From Betaproteobacteria bacterium (GTDB lineage: Bacteria > Pseudomonadota > Gammaproteobacteria > Burkholderiales > SG8-39): a stretch of DNA of 64,000 bases. The translations under genes and the position numbers were made by a program. Below the pieces are notes generated by a model that was given only the letters and a program-made list of their open reading frames with translations, was not told the DNA's origin and ran no database searches. The stretch spans positions 47,463 through 111,462 of the forward strand of contig JAJDOG010000087.1 of NCBI GenBank assembly GCA_022340285.1, in the 5' to 3' direction. Below, piece by piece: positions 26,757 to 34,401 of this stretch (position 1 is its first letter; every line of letters begins with the position of its first letter).

Positions 26757-28382
26757 TCAGATAGTCTCCGGCTCCATCCGGATCGCGCCGCACGGGCATT
26801 CGGATACGCAGATCCCGCAACCCTTGCAATACTCGTAGTTGAATTCGAAGCGCTGCCCCGGCCCCAGCTTGATGACCGCGTTGTCGGGGCAAACGCCGTA
26901 GCAGTTGTCGCACTCGAAGCAGTTCCCGCAGGAGAGGCACCGGCGCGCCTCGAACAGCGCATTGCCCTCGTCGAGCCCGCCAGTCACCTCCTCGAACGTC
27001 GACTGGCGCCGCAGGATGTCGAGCATGGGCTGCACCGACTTCGGCGCATCGGTGTAGTACCAGGGGTTCAGCAGCTCGAACGAGGCGAGCTCGTGCTTCG
27101 GCGCCGGCGCGTAGCGCGCGCCGCGCAGCCAGGCGTCGATGTTGCGCGCCGCCTTCTTGCCGTGCCCAACCGCCACCGTAACTGTGCGTTCGGACGGAAC
27201 CATGTCTCCGCCAGCGAACAATCCGGCGTGGCCGGTCATCATGTTCGCGTCGACCTTCACGACACCGTCCTCGATGACGAGCCCGGGCACCCGGTCGAGC
27301 AGCGAGAGGTCGACGTCCTGCCCCAGGGCGAGGACCAGGGAATCGGCCTCGATCGTCTCGAGCTCGCCGGTCGGCTGCGGGAAGCCCGTCTCGTCGAGCT
27401 CCATCTTCTCGACCGTGAAGGTCGTCTCGCCGGCCTGCTTGATCGTCGTGAGCCACTTGAAGAGGATCCCCTCCTCGAGCGCCTCCTGGACCTCGAAGTC
27501 GTGCGCGGGCATCTTCTCGCGGGTGCGCCGATAGACGATGATTGCTTCCTCGGCGCCGAGGCGCTTCGCGGTGCGTGCCACGTCGAGCGCGGTGTTGCCG
27601 CCGCCGTAAACCACCACGCGCCGCCCGAGCTGGGGCCGCTCGGCGGTCTCCATGCCGCGCAACACCGAGACGGCGTCCAAGATCCGGCTCGCGGAGCCGG
27701 CCGGGATGTAGGCGCGTTTCGCGAGATGCGCGCCCACTGCGAGGAACGCTGCGTCGAAACCGCCCGCGCGCATGGTGTCGAGGATGTTGTCGACCTTCGC
27801 GTTGAGCTTGATCGTGACGCCCATGTCGACGATGCGCTGCACCTCGGCGTGCAGCACGTCGCGCGGCAGCCGGTACTTCGGGATGCCGAAACGCATCATG
27901 CCGCCTGTCATCGGGCCGGCCTCATGGATGGTGACCGCGTGACCGAGGCGCCGCAGATGATAGGCGGCCGAGAGCCCGGACGGCCCCGCGCCGACGATCA
28001 GGACGCGCTTGCCCGATTCGCTGGCGGGTTGTGGAAAGGCCCAGCCGCGACGGATCGCCTCGTCGCCGAGGAACCGCTCGACGGCGTGGATGCTGACCGG
28101 TTGGTCGAGCTGCCCGCGATTGCAGGCCGACTCGCAGGGGTGATAGCAGACGCGGCCCATCACGGCCGGCATCGGATTGTTCTGGACGAGCTCTTCCCAG
28201 GCCCGTCGATAGTCGCCGGACTCGGCATGGTAGAGCCAGCCCTGGATGTTCTCGCCGGCCGGGCAGGCGTGGTTGCAGGGCGGCAACCGGTCGAGATAGA
28301 CCGGCCGCTCCGTGCGCCAGGTCCCGGTGCGGTTCGCGAGGCTCGACCCGACGTCCAGCGTGATGGCGAATGGCTTGCGCAT
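26757..28382 (-). CDS. GltD-like NAD(P)-binding flavoprotein fused to a 2x[4Fe-4S] ferredoxin; partner of the 2-oxoacid oxidoreductase
   Basis: 541 residues. An N-terminal Fe-S region (CNHACPAGENIQ, then CYHPCESACNR) is followed by FAD-binding GAGPSGLSAAYHLRRLGH and NAD(P)-binding YGGGNTALDVARTAKRLGA, as in glutamate synthase small chain (GltD). The C-terminus is a ferredoxin domain with C-x2-C-x2-C-x3-C motifs (CLSCGNCFECDNCYGVCP and CKGCGICVSECP). By analogy with KorC and PadH of denitrifying Betaproteobacteria, it would pass electrons from the 2-oxoacid oxidoreductase to NAD(P)+. It is 14 bp after the beta subunit and 48 bp before maeA. Confidence 0.85.
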   Translation of the reverse strand: MRKPFAITLDVGSSLANRTGTWRTERPVYLDRLPPCNHACPAGENIQGWLYHAESGDYRRAWEELVQNNPMPAVMGRVCYHPCESACNRGQLDQPVSIHAVERFLGDEAIRRGWAFPQPASESGKRVLIVGAGPSGLSAAYHLRRLGHAVTIHEAGPMTGGMMRFGIPKYRLPRDVLHAEVQRIVDMGVTIKLNAKVDNILDTMRAGGFDAAFLAVGAHLAKRAYIPAGSASRILDAVSVLRGMETAERPQLGRRVVVYGGGNTALDVARTAKRLGAEEAIIVYRRTREKMPAHDFEVQEALEEGILFKWLTTIKQAGETTFTVEKMELDETGFPQPTGELETIEADSLVLALGQDVDLSLLDRVPGLVIEDGVVKVDANMMTGHAGLFAGGDMVPSERTVTVAVGHGKKAARNIDAWLRGARYAPAPKHELASFELLNPWYYTDAPKSVQPMLDILRRQSTFEEVTGGLDEGNALFEARRCLSCGNCFECDNCYGVCPDNAVIKLGPGQRFEFNYEYCKGCGICVSECPCGAIRMEPETI

Positions 28383-28396
28383 AGTCCCTCCGCTGC

Positions 28397-29383
28397 TCAC
28401 ATCAAGCCGAAGCGGGCGATGTTGCGGTCGGCGACGGCCTGGATCATCGCGAGGCGCTCGGTGTCGCGCTCGGGCCGGAAGAGATGCGCGAAGCGCCTCT
28501 GCAGCTTCAGGTACTCGTCGACCGGGACCCGGTGCCGGATCTTGGCGCGGTCGACGACCTCGCCGTGCTCCGCCTCGATCAGCGGAAAGAGCCCCGACTC
28601 CACCGCCATGCGCGCGACCTTGATGGTATCGGCGGGCGCCGAACCCCAGCCGAGCGGGCACGGAACGTGGATGTGGATGTACCGCGCGCCGCTGATGCCC
28701 ATCGCGCGCGTGACCTTCGCCTCGAGGTCGTGAAGGTTGGCGACGCTTGCCGTGGCGACGTAGGGAATGCCGTGCGCCATTGCGATGAGCGGCAGATTCT
28801 TCCCGGTGCCCGCCACGTTTCCCGGCCGCTTGCCAACTGCCGGTGTTGTCGCGGTTCGTGCCGCGGGTGGCGTCGCGCTCGAGCGCTGCACGCCGGTGTT
28901 CATGTACGCCTCGTTGTCGTAGCAGATGTAGAGCACGTCGTCGTTGCGCTCGAACATGCCCGACAGGCAGCCGAAGCCGATGTCTGTGGTTCCTCCGTCA
29001 CCCCCTTGGGCGATCACCTGCACGCCTTTGCGGCCCTTGACGCGGTTGGCCGCAGCGATGCCGCTCGCCACCGCTGCGGCGTTGCCGAACAGCGAATGGA
29101 TCCATGGCACCTGCCACGAGGTCTCGGGATAGGGCGTCGAGAAAACCTCCAGGCAGCCGGTGGCGTTGGCGGCGACCAGCTGATTTCCGGCCGCGCGCAT
29201 CGCCGCGTCGATCGCGTAGCGCGCACCGAGCGCCTCGCCGCAACCCTGACAAGCGCGGTGCCCCGAGTTGAGCGAATTGGTGCGTTCCATGTTCGCCTGG
29301 ACGGAGCGCTGGCTCTCGTCGAGCAGCCGGTTCCCGACGGTGAACGTGCCGGTCTGGTAGAACTTTACGGGTTGGGTCGTCAC
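28397..29383 (-). CDS. porB: 2-oxoacid:acceptor oxidoreductase beta subunit (pyruvate:ferredoxin oxidoreductase-like)
   Basis: 328 residues, GTG start with GGAGG upstream. The GHRACQGCGEALGARY region supplies cluster-binding cysteines, and the thiamine-diphosphate motif runs from GDGGTTDIGFG to YDNEAYMNTG. The family oxidatively decarboxylates a 2-oxoacid to an acyl-CoA, with electrons passing to ferredoxin. Pyruvate is favoured by the adjacent malic enzyme, but phenylglyoxylate:NAD oxidoreductase (PadI) of Azoarcus and relatives is a close alternative, especially given the GltD-like partner. Confidence 0.85.
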   Translation of the reverse strand: MTTQPVKFYQTGTFTVGNRLLDESQRSVQANMERTNSLNSGHRACQGCGEALGARYAIDAAMRAAGNQLVAANATGCLEVFSTPYPETSWQVPWIHSLFGNAAAVASGIAAANRVKGRKGVQVIAQGGDGGTTDIGFGCLSGMFERNDDVLYICYDNEAYMNTGVQRSSATPPAARTATTPAVGKRPGNVAGTGKNLPLIAMAHGIPYVATASVANLHDLEAKVTRAMGISGARYIHIHVPCPLGWGSAPADTIKVARMAVESGLFPLIEAEHGEVVDRAKIRHRVPVDEYLKLQRRFAHLFRPERDTERLAMIQAVADRNIARFGLM

Positions 29384-29392
29384 GCCAGCCTC

Positions 29393-30646
29393 CTAGTCGA
29401 TTCGCGATGCGACCGTGCCGATGTCGCGCAGCAATGCCTCGGCCGTGGGCCCGGTCCGCCGCGCGTGCCGCTCGCGCTCGAGCTCGCGATCGACGAGCTC
29501 GGTCCTGAGATCCAGGAACGTCACCGCCTCCAGCTCGTCGCGCCCGGCGCGCTCGAAGAGCTGGCGCAGCGAGCTGCGGGTGATGGCGCGGCCGCCGAGC
29601 CCGGCGATCACGGTGTAGCCCTTGAGCACGATTCCGGAGAGCGACTTGCGCACGCCGTCCGAGACGATACCGCCAAGGCCGACCGCCAGCGATTTCTCGA
29701 GGACCACCACGCGCTTGGCGCGCTCCAGCGCCGCGCGCAGCGGGGCGAGCGGAAACGGCCGGAACGATACGATGCTCACGCAGCCGATCTTGACGCCCGC
29801 GTCGCGCATCTCGTCCACGACGTCCTTCACGGTCCCGTTCAACGAGCCGAGCGCCACGATGATCGTCTCGGCGTCCTCGAAGCGATAGGAGCGGATGAGG
29901 CCGCCCGAATCACGGCCGAATCCTGCTTTGAACTCATCCGCGAGCTGCGGGATCCGCTCGAGCGCACGGAGCTGCTTGTAGTGCGCGAGGTAGCGCACCT
30001 CCATGAACGCCTCGGGCCCGACCATCGCGCCGATCGAGACCGGTTCGGCCGGATCGAGCACCTGGCGAGGCTCAAAGCGCGGCAGGTAAGTGTCCACCTG
30101 CTCCTGAGTGGGAATGTCGACGCGCTCGTAGGCGTGCGTGAGGATGAACCCGTCCATGCAGACCATGACCGGGCACGACAGCTCCTCCGCGAGCCGGAAG
30201 GCCTGGATGTGCAGGTCGGCCGCCTCCTGGTTGGTCTCGGCGTAGAGCTGGATCCAGCCGGCGTCCCGCATCGACATGCTGTCCGAGTGATCGTTCCAGA
30301 TGTTGATCGGCGCGCCGATCGCGCGGTTGCCGACTGTCATCACGATCGGCAGGCCGAGCCCGGCCGCGTTGTACACCGCTTCCGCCATGAAGAGCAGACC
30401 CTGGCTGCTGGTCGCCGTGTAGGTCCGTGCGCCCGCGGCGCTGCTGCCTATCGCGACCGACAGCGCGCCGAACTCGCTCTCCACGTTGATGAACTCGCAC
30501 GGCGACAGCCTGCCGTCCTTGACCATCTCGCCGAGGCCCTCGACGATGTGCGTCTGCGGCGTGATCGGATACGCGCAGACGACCTCGGGGCGGCAGAGCG
30601 CGATGGATTCGGCGACCGCCGCGGATCCTTCAATCTGCTTGAGCAC
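29393..30646 (-). CDS. porA: 2-oxoacid:acceptor oxidoreductase alpha subunit
   Basis: 417 residues, GTG start at 30646 preceded by AGGAGG. The N-terminal pyrimidine-binding domain has AYPITPQTHIVEGLGEM and the ESEFGALSVAIGSSAAGARTYTATSSQGL pattern typical of PorA. Residues from about 250 form the transketolase C-terminal-like domain. It overlaps porG by 17 bp and is 9 bp upstream of porB. With porG and porB it makes the catalytic core of a CoA-dependent 2-oxoacid oxidoreductase. Confidence 0.87.
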   Translation of the reverse strand: MLKQIEGSAAVAESIALCRPEVVCAYPITPQTHIVEGLGEMVKDGRLSPCEFINVESEFGALSVAIGSSAAGARTYTATSSQGLLFMAEAVYNAAGLGLPIVMTVGNRAIGAPINIWNDHSDSMSMRDAGWIQLYAETNQEAADLHIQAFRLAEELSCPVMVCMDGFILTHAYERVDIPTQEQVDTYLPRFEPRQVLDPAEPVSIGAMVGPEAFMEVRYLAHYKQLRALERIPQLADEFKAGFGRDSGGLIRSYRFEDAETIIVALGSLNGTVKDVVDEMRDAGVKIGCVSIVSFRPFPLAPLRAALERAKRVVVLEKSLAVGLGGIVSDGVRKSLSGIVLKGYTVIAGLGGRAITRSSLRQLFERAGRDELEAVTFLDLRTELVDRELERERHARRTGPTAEALLRDIGTVASRID

Positions 30647-31217
30647 CCTGCACCTCCTGGTCTTTACTCACGAGCTCGAAGGCGGCCTGTGCCGCGGCGA
30701 CGTTTGCCTCGCCTACCGCCCCCGGAAACTTTCGCCGGATGGCGGATTCCACGGATTCGAGCTTCACAACTCCGCTGATCGCCGCGAATCCGCCGAGCAG
30801 CGCGGCATTCGGCAGCGGACGGCGGACGTGCTTCATCGCGAGCTCCGTCGCCGGCACCGTGCACAAACGGTAGTGATGGAAGTCCCGCGCGAATTCGCTG
30901 AGGCCGAGCTCCTCGAAGGACCGTGTGGAGTTGATGAGGATGTAGCCGTTCGCGTGCAGGCCGTTGAACAGGTCGACCTGGTGGAGCAGCGTCGGGTCCT
31001 GGATGATCAGCGCGTCGGGCTCCATGACCGGCTCGCGCAGCCGGATCTCCTTGTCGTCGATCCGGCAGAACGCCATGACCGGCGCGCCCATGCGCTCAGA
31101 GCCGAAGCTCGGAAAGGCCTGGGCGTGGCACCCGTCTAGAAATGCCGCGACCGAAAGCATCTCGGCGCCTGTCACCACGCCTTGGCCACCGCGGCCATGT
31201 AATCGAATCTGAAACAT
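30630..31217 (-). CDS. porG: 2-oxoacid:acceptor oxidoreductase gamma subunit
   Basis: 195 residues. The start is the ATG at 31217 (MFQIRLHGRGGQGVVTGAEML), preceded by GGAGGAGG; an upstream in-frame start adds only four residues. The HGRGGQGV motif defines the CoA-binding gamma family, and FGSERMGAPV follows. First gene of the long operon: an FNR/Anr-like box is centred about 87 bp upstream of this start codon. Confidence 0.88.
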   Translation of the reverse strand: MFQIRLHGRGGQGVVTGAEMLSVAAFLDGCHAQAFPSFGSERMGAPVMAFCRIDDKEIRLREPVMEPDALIIQDPTLLHQVDLFNGLHANGYILINSTRSFEELGLSEFARDFHHYRLCTVPATELAMKHVRRPLPNAALLGGFAAISGVVKLESVESAIRRKFPGAVGEANVAAAQAAFELVSKDQEVQGAQAD

Positions 31218-31297
31218 CTCCTCCTCCAATCACCCGTCGGCAATCACCGACGTGCGCGCCCTACCTTTGATGCTGCGTTGCAGTAGGCCCGGAGCCT

Positions 31298-31311
31298 TTG
31301 ACTCAGATCAA
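31298..31311 (-). promoter_or_regulatory. FNR/Anr-type binding site upstream of porG
   Basis: On the minus strand the site reads TTGATCTGAGTCAA, nine of ten matches to the FNR/Anr consensus TTGAT-N4-ATCAA. It lies in the 160 bp gap between the fumarase stop and porG, centred about 87 bp before the porG ATG. A class II position (-41.5) would put the start of transcription near 31263 with a leader of about 46 nt. No strong -10 hexamer is evident. It would make the por-mae-nqr-frd operon oxygen-regulated. Confidence 0.6.
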
Positions 31312-31377
31312 ATGCGCGGATGGACCTCCCGAGGTTTCTTGATGCCCACTTTGCTGGCGTGGTAACTCATCCTTGCC

Positions 31378-32889
31378 TCACGCCGTGACCGGAATCTTGC
31401 CGATCTTGATGCGCCACTCGCGCGGACCGGACTTGTGCACCGCCTCGCCCGTGGAGTCCACCGCCACGGTCACCGGCATGTCGTGCACCTCGAACTCGTA
31501 GATCGCTTCCATGCCGAGCTCGGGGAACGCCAGGACCTTCGAGCGGCGGATCGCCTTCGAGACGAGATAGGCGGCACCGCCGATGGCGATGCAGTACACG
31601 CCGCGATGCTTCTTGATCGCCTCGATGGCCGCAGGGCCGCGCTCGGACTTGCCGACCATGCCGATGAGTCCGTGACGCGACAGCATCGCGTCGACGTACC
31701 GGTCCATGCGCGAGGAAGTCGTCGGGCCGGCAGGTCCGACCGCCTCGTCGCGAACGGGATTCACCGGCCCGACGTAGTAGATGAACCGGTTGCGGAATTC
31801 CACCGGCAGCTGCTCCCCCTTCGCCGCGATGTCCGCGATGCGCTTGTGCGCGGCATCACGCCCCGTGAGCAGCTTGCCGGAAAGCAGCAGGCGCTCGCCC
31901 GCCTTCCATTTCGCCACGTCCTCGCGCGTCAACGTGTCGAGGTTGACGCGGCGGCTCGACGAGAAATCGAGCTCGAGCTTCGGCCACTCGTCGAGATCCG
32001 GCGGGTCGAGCTGGGCCGGGCCGCTGCCATCGAGCACGAAGTGAGCGTGGCGCGTGGCCGCGCAGTTGGGAAGCAGCGCAACGGGCTTCGATGTCGCGTG
32101 GGTGGGGTAGTCGACCACCTTCACGTCGAGCACGGTGGTGAGCCCGCCGAGGCCGGCCGCGCCGATGCCCAGCGCGTTCACCTTCTCGTAGAGCTCGAGC
32201 CGTAGCTCCTCCGCGCGAGTCGACGGCCCACGCGCCTTCAGCTCGTGGATGTCGAGCGGCTCCATCATCGCCCACTTGGCCATGAGCATCGCCTTCTCCG
32301 GCGTGCCGCCGATGCCGATCGAGAGCATTCCCGGCGGACACCAGTCCGCGCCCATGGTCGGCACCTGCGCGAGCACCCAGTCCACCACGCTGTCGTTGGG
32401 CAGCAGCATCGCGAATTTCGACTTGTTCTCCGAACCGCCACCCTTCGCCGCGACGATGACCTCGACCTTGTCGCCAGGCACGAGCTCGACGTGCGTCACG
32501 GCCGGCGTGTTGTCGCCCGTGTTCACGCGCCTGCCGTCGGGGTCGTGCAGCACGGAGTTCCGCAGCACATTGTCGGGATGGGTATAAGCGCGCCGTACGC
32601 CCTCGTTCACCATCTCCTCGATCGTCATGGTCGTGTCCCAGCGCGCGTTCATTCCGACGCGCAGGAAGGCGATCGCCGTGCCAGTGTCCTGGCACATGGG
32701 ACGGTGCCCCTCCGCGGCCATCCGCGAATTGATCAGGATCTGCGCCAGCGCGTCCTTGGCCGCCGGCGACTCCTCCTGCTCGTAGGCCTCGCGGACCGCC
32801 CGAATGAAGTCGACCGGGTGGTAGTACGAGATGAACTGGAAGGCATCAGCGACGCTCTGGATGAAGTCTTCCTGCTTGATGGTGGCCAT
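31378..32889 (-). CDS. fumA: Class I (iron-sulfur) fumarate hydratase
   Basis: 503 residues from MATIKQEDF at 32889; the ORF extends 16 codons further without good initiation context. The N-terminal alpha domain holds CQDTGTAIAF and GADWCPPGMLSIGIGGT, and PNCAATRHAHF supplies another cluster cysteine. The C-terminal beta domain has GPTTSSRMDRYVD and GKSERGPAAIEAI. This is the fused FumA/FumB type with an oxygen-labile [4Fe-4S] cluster. It interconverts malate and fumarate and would supply fumarate to the FrdCAB complex encoded downstream. Confidence 0.92.
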   Translation of the reverse strand: MATIKQEDFIQSVADAFQFISYYHPVDFIRAVREAYEQEESPAAKDALAQILINSRMAAEGHRPMCQDTGTAIAFLRVGMNARWDTTMTIEEMVNEGVRRAYTHPDNVLRNSVLHDPDGRRVNTGDNTPAVTHVELVPGDKVEVIVAAKGGGSENKSKFAMLLPNDSVVDWVLAQVPTMGADWCPPGMLSIGIGGTPEKAMLMAKWAMMEPLDIHELKARGPSTRAEELRLELYEKVNALGIGAAGLGGLTTVLDVKVVDYPTHATSKPVALLPNCAATRHAHFVLDGSGPAQLDPPDLDEWPKLELDFSSSRRVNLDTLTREDVAKWKAGERLLLSGKLLTGRDAAHKRIADIAAKGEQLPVEFRNRFIYYVGPVNPVRDEAVGPAGPTTSSRMDRYVDAMLSRHGLIGMVGKSERGPAAIEAIKKHRGVYCIAIGGAAYLVSKAIRRSKVLAFPELGMEAIYEFEVHDMPVTVAVDSTGEAVHKSGPREWRIKIGKIPVTA

Positions 32890-33003
32890 CGACGTTCCTC
32901 GATATGAATTCGGTGACGGGACGCGCCGCGCCCGCATTGCCCGGAGAGGTCCATTCTGCCCCGAAATCGAACGACCCGCGACGGCCCGCGTGGGTCCGCC
33001 CCG

Positions 33004-33918
33004 TCAGAGCAGCAGCGCCACTGCAAGCAGGCAGCTGAACGTGAGTTGCAGCTGCGCGGTGTCGGCGAGAATGCGGTTGAAACCGGGCCCTGGACGCTCG
33101 CGCAGGAAGCGCACCGCGATCCAGACCGCCATCGGTACCGAGCCGAATGGAAGCAGCAGCCACCAGCCCGCATGCGTGCAGCCTCCGAGTGCTAAAAGCA
33201 GCGCGTACGGCGCCCCGAGCAGAAGCACGAACTCCAACCGGCTCCAGACCCGTCCGGCACGAACCGCGAACGTGCGCTTGCCGACCTGTCGGTCGTTGTC
33301 GAGGTCGCGATAGTTGTTGACGACGATGACGGCTGCCGCGAGCGACCCGATCATGCAAGCGACGAGCACGCCGCCCCAGGTCCACGCGAACGTCTGCAGG
33401 TAATAGGTCCCGAGCACGGCTGCGAGCCCGAAGAAGACGAAGACGAAGAGCTCGCCCGTTGCGCTGTAGGCGATCGGTCGCGGTCCGCCCGTGTACGCGA
33501 TCCCGGCGGCGATCGAGGCGAGCCCGAGCAGCAGTATCGGCAAGCCGCCGTGCCACACCAGCCACGCGCCCACGACCAGTGCAATGGCGAACACGAGCAG
33601 CACGGCTCTTCGCACTTCACCCGGTTCGAGCCAGCCCGAGCTCACGGCACGCGGCGGGCCAAGCCGCTCCGCGCGATCCGCGCCACGCTCGTAGTCGCCC
33701 ACGTCGTTGTAGAGATTCGTGCCGATCTGGATCAGGAGCGCCGCGGCCGCGGCAAGAACAAACGGGATCCAGAGGATGCGGTCCGCATCGTGCCAGGCGA
33801 GTGACGCACCGACGAGCACCGGCGCAAGGGAGATCGTGAGGGTGGCCGGTCGGATCGCAAGCCACCAGATGCGCAGCCGCGATGTTCCCCCGACCGTGGA
33901 CTCGACCGGCTTCGTCAT
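33004..33918 (-). CDS. menA: MenA-like UbiA prenyltransferase (menaquinone synthesis)
   Basis: About 304 residues with eight or nine membrane helices. The two Asp-rich motifs of the UbiA family are QIGTNLYNDVGDYERGAD and VNNYRDLDNDRQVGKRT, both in the form typical of 1,4-dihydroxy-2-naphthoate polyprenyltransferase. MenA attaches the isoprenoid tail to give demethylmenaquinone. The start is drawn at the ATG at 33918; a GTG six codons earlier (33936) with GGGGAG close by is an alternative. It is 114 bp upstream of the fumarase gene on the same strand and would supply the quinone for NQR and Frd. No other men gene is in the window. Confidence 0.85.
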   Translation of the reverse strand: MTKPVESTVGGTSRLRIWWLAIRPATLTISLAPVLVGASLAWHDADRILWIPFVLAAAAALLIQIGTNLYNDVGDYERGADRAERLGPPRAVSSGWLEPGEVRRAVLLVFAIALVVGAWLVWHGGLPILLLGLASIAAGIAYTGGPRPIAYSATGELFVFVFFGLAAVLGTYYLQTFAWTWGGVLVACMIGSLAAAVIVVNNYRDLDNDRQVGKRTFAVRAGRVWSRLEFVLLLGAPYALLLALGGCTHAGWWLLLPFGSVPMAVWIAVRFLRERPGPGFNRILADTAQLQLTFSCLLAVALLL

Positions 33919-34000
33919 GGCCGGCGAGTCTAACACCGCTCCCCAGCGGGCACCCAGGGGCGTTCAGAACTCTGCCCAATGAAAAAGGGGAGCGGAAGGT

Positions 34001-34226
34001 TACGAACAGGAGGGAACCGGCTGGTTCCCTCCCGTGACCCTCCTTCCCGCTGAGAGCGGCCGCGCTGAAGCAAGGTCGTCTGCTCCCGTAGCACGCGACA
34101 TGACTACTCGAGCGCTTTGTCGCTTCCAGCACCACGAATCGCGAGAGCGACGCGTTGGTGGAAGCAGGGCCGCTCGGACCGGGATGCGGGTAACGGGGGG
34201 AAACCAGGCGGTTTCCCCCTGTTCGT
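34001..34226. repeat. REPIN-like element: two palindromic repeats in inverted orientation
   Basis: Arm 1 (34002-34040) carries a 10-bp stem GGAGGGAACC/GGTTCCCTCC with loop GGCT. Arm 2 (34187-34225) read on the minus strand carries GGGGGAAACC/GGTTTCCCCC. Flanks match when arm 2 is reverse-complemented: ACGAACAGG on one side, CCCGT-ACCC on the other, and a weaker match continuing to GAGCGGCC. The spacer of roughly 90-145 bp holds a further hairpin (GCTTCCA...TGGAAGC, about 34130-34163). The arrangement fits REP doublets (REPINs/BIMEs) mobilised by RAYT transposases; no RAYT gene is in the window. Confidence 0.6.
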
Positions 34227-34250
34227 GTGTTCGCGCCCGCTTTTCGCAAA

Positions 34251-34270
34251 GGGAAACCGATAGGTTTCCC
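34251..34270. repeat. Third palindrome of the same family
   Basis: GGGAAACC, loop GATA, GGTTTCCC: an 8-bp perfect stem with the core of the two REPIN-like arms at 34009-34032 and 34196-34219 but different flanks. Its flanks (34233-34246 and 34273-34288) are themselves partly complementary and overlap the fdh terminator. Confidence 0.6.
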
Positions 34271-34275
34271 GCGCG

Positions 34276-34298
34276 AAAAAAAGGGCGCCGAAGCGCCC
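34276..34298 (-). terminator. Rho-independent terminator of the fdh operon
   Basis: Minus strand: GGGCGC, loop TTCG, GCGCCC, then seven T. It lies 104 bp after the fdhC stop and is a textbook intrinsic terminator with a UUCG tetraloop. Confidence 0.85.
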
Positions 34299-34401
34299 GC
34301 CCTCCTCCCAGGCTAATCTTTGTAGGCGATGCGCCGTCGCAACCGAGACGAAAGCGCCGCACCCGCTCCCCAAGATGGGAGGTCGCGAATGCGGCGTGTC
34401 C

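Larger units (their letters stand above)
33919..34401. other. Gene-free region between menA and fdhC
   Basis: 483 bp without a credible gene; the short ORFs here run through hairpins and lack initiation signals. Contents are the fdh operon terminator (34276-34298, minus) and three similar hairpins of the form GGGAA(A)CC-N4-GG(T)TTCCC at 34009-34032, 34196-34219 and 34251-34270. The first two, with their flanks, form inverted arms. Confidence 0.8.
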
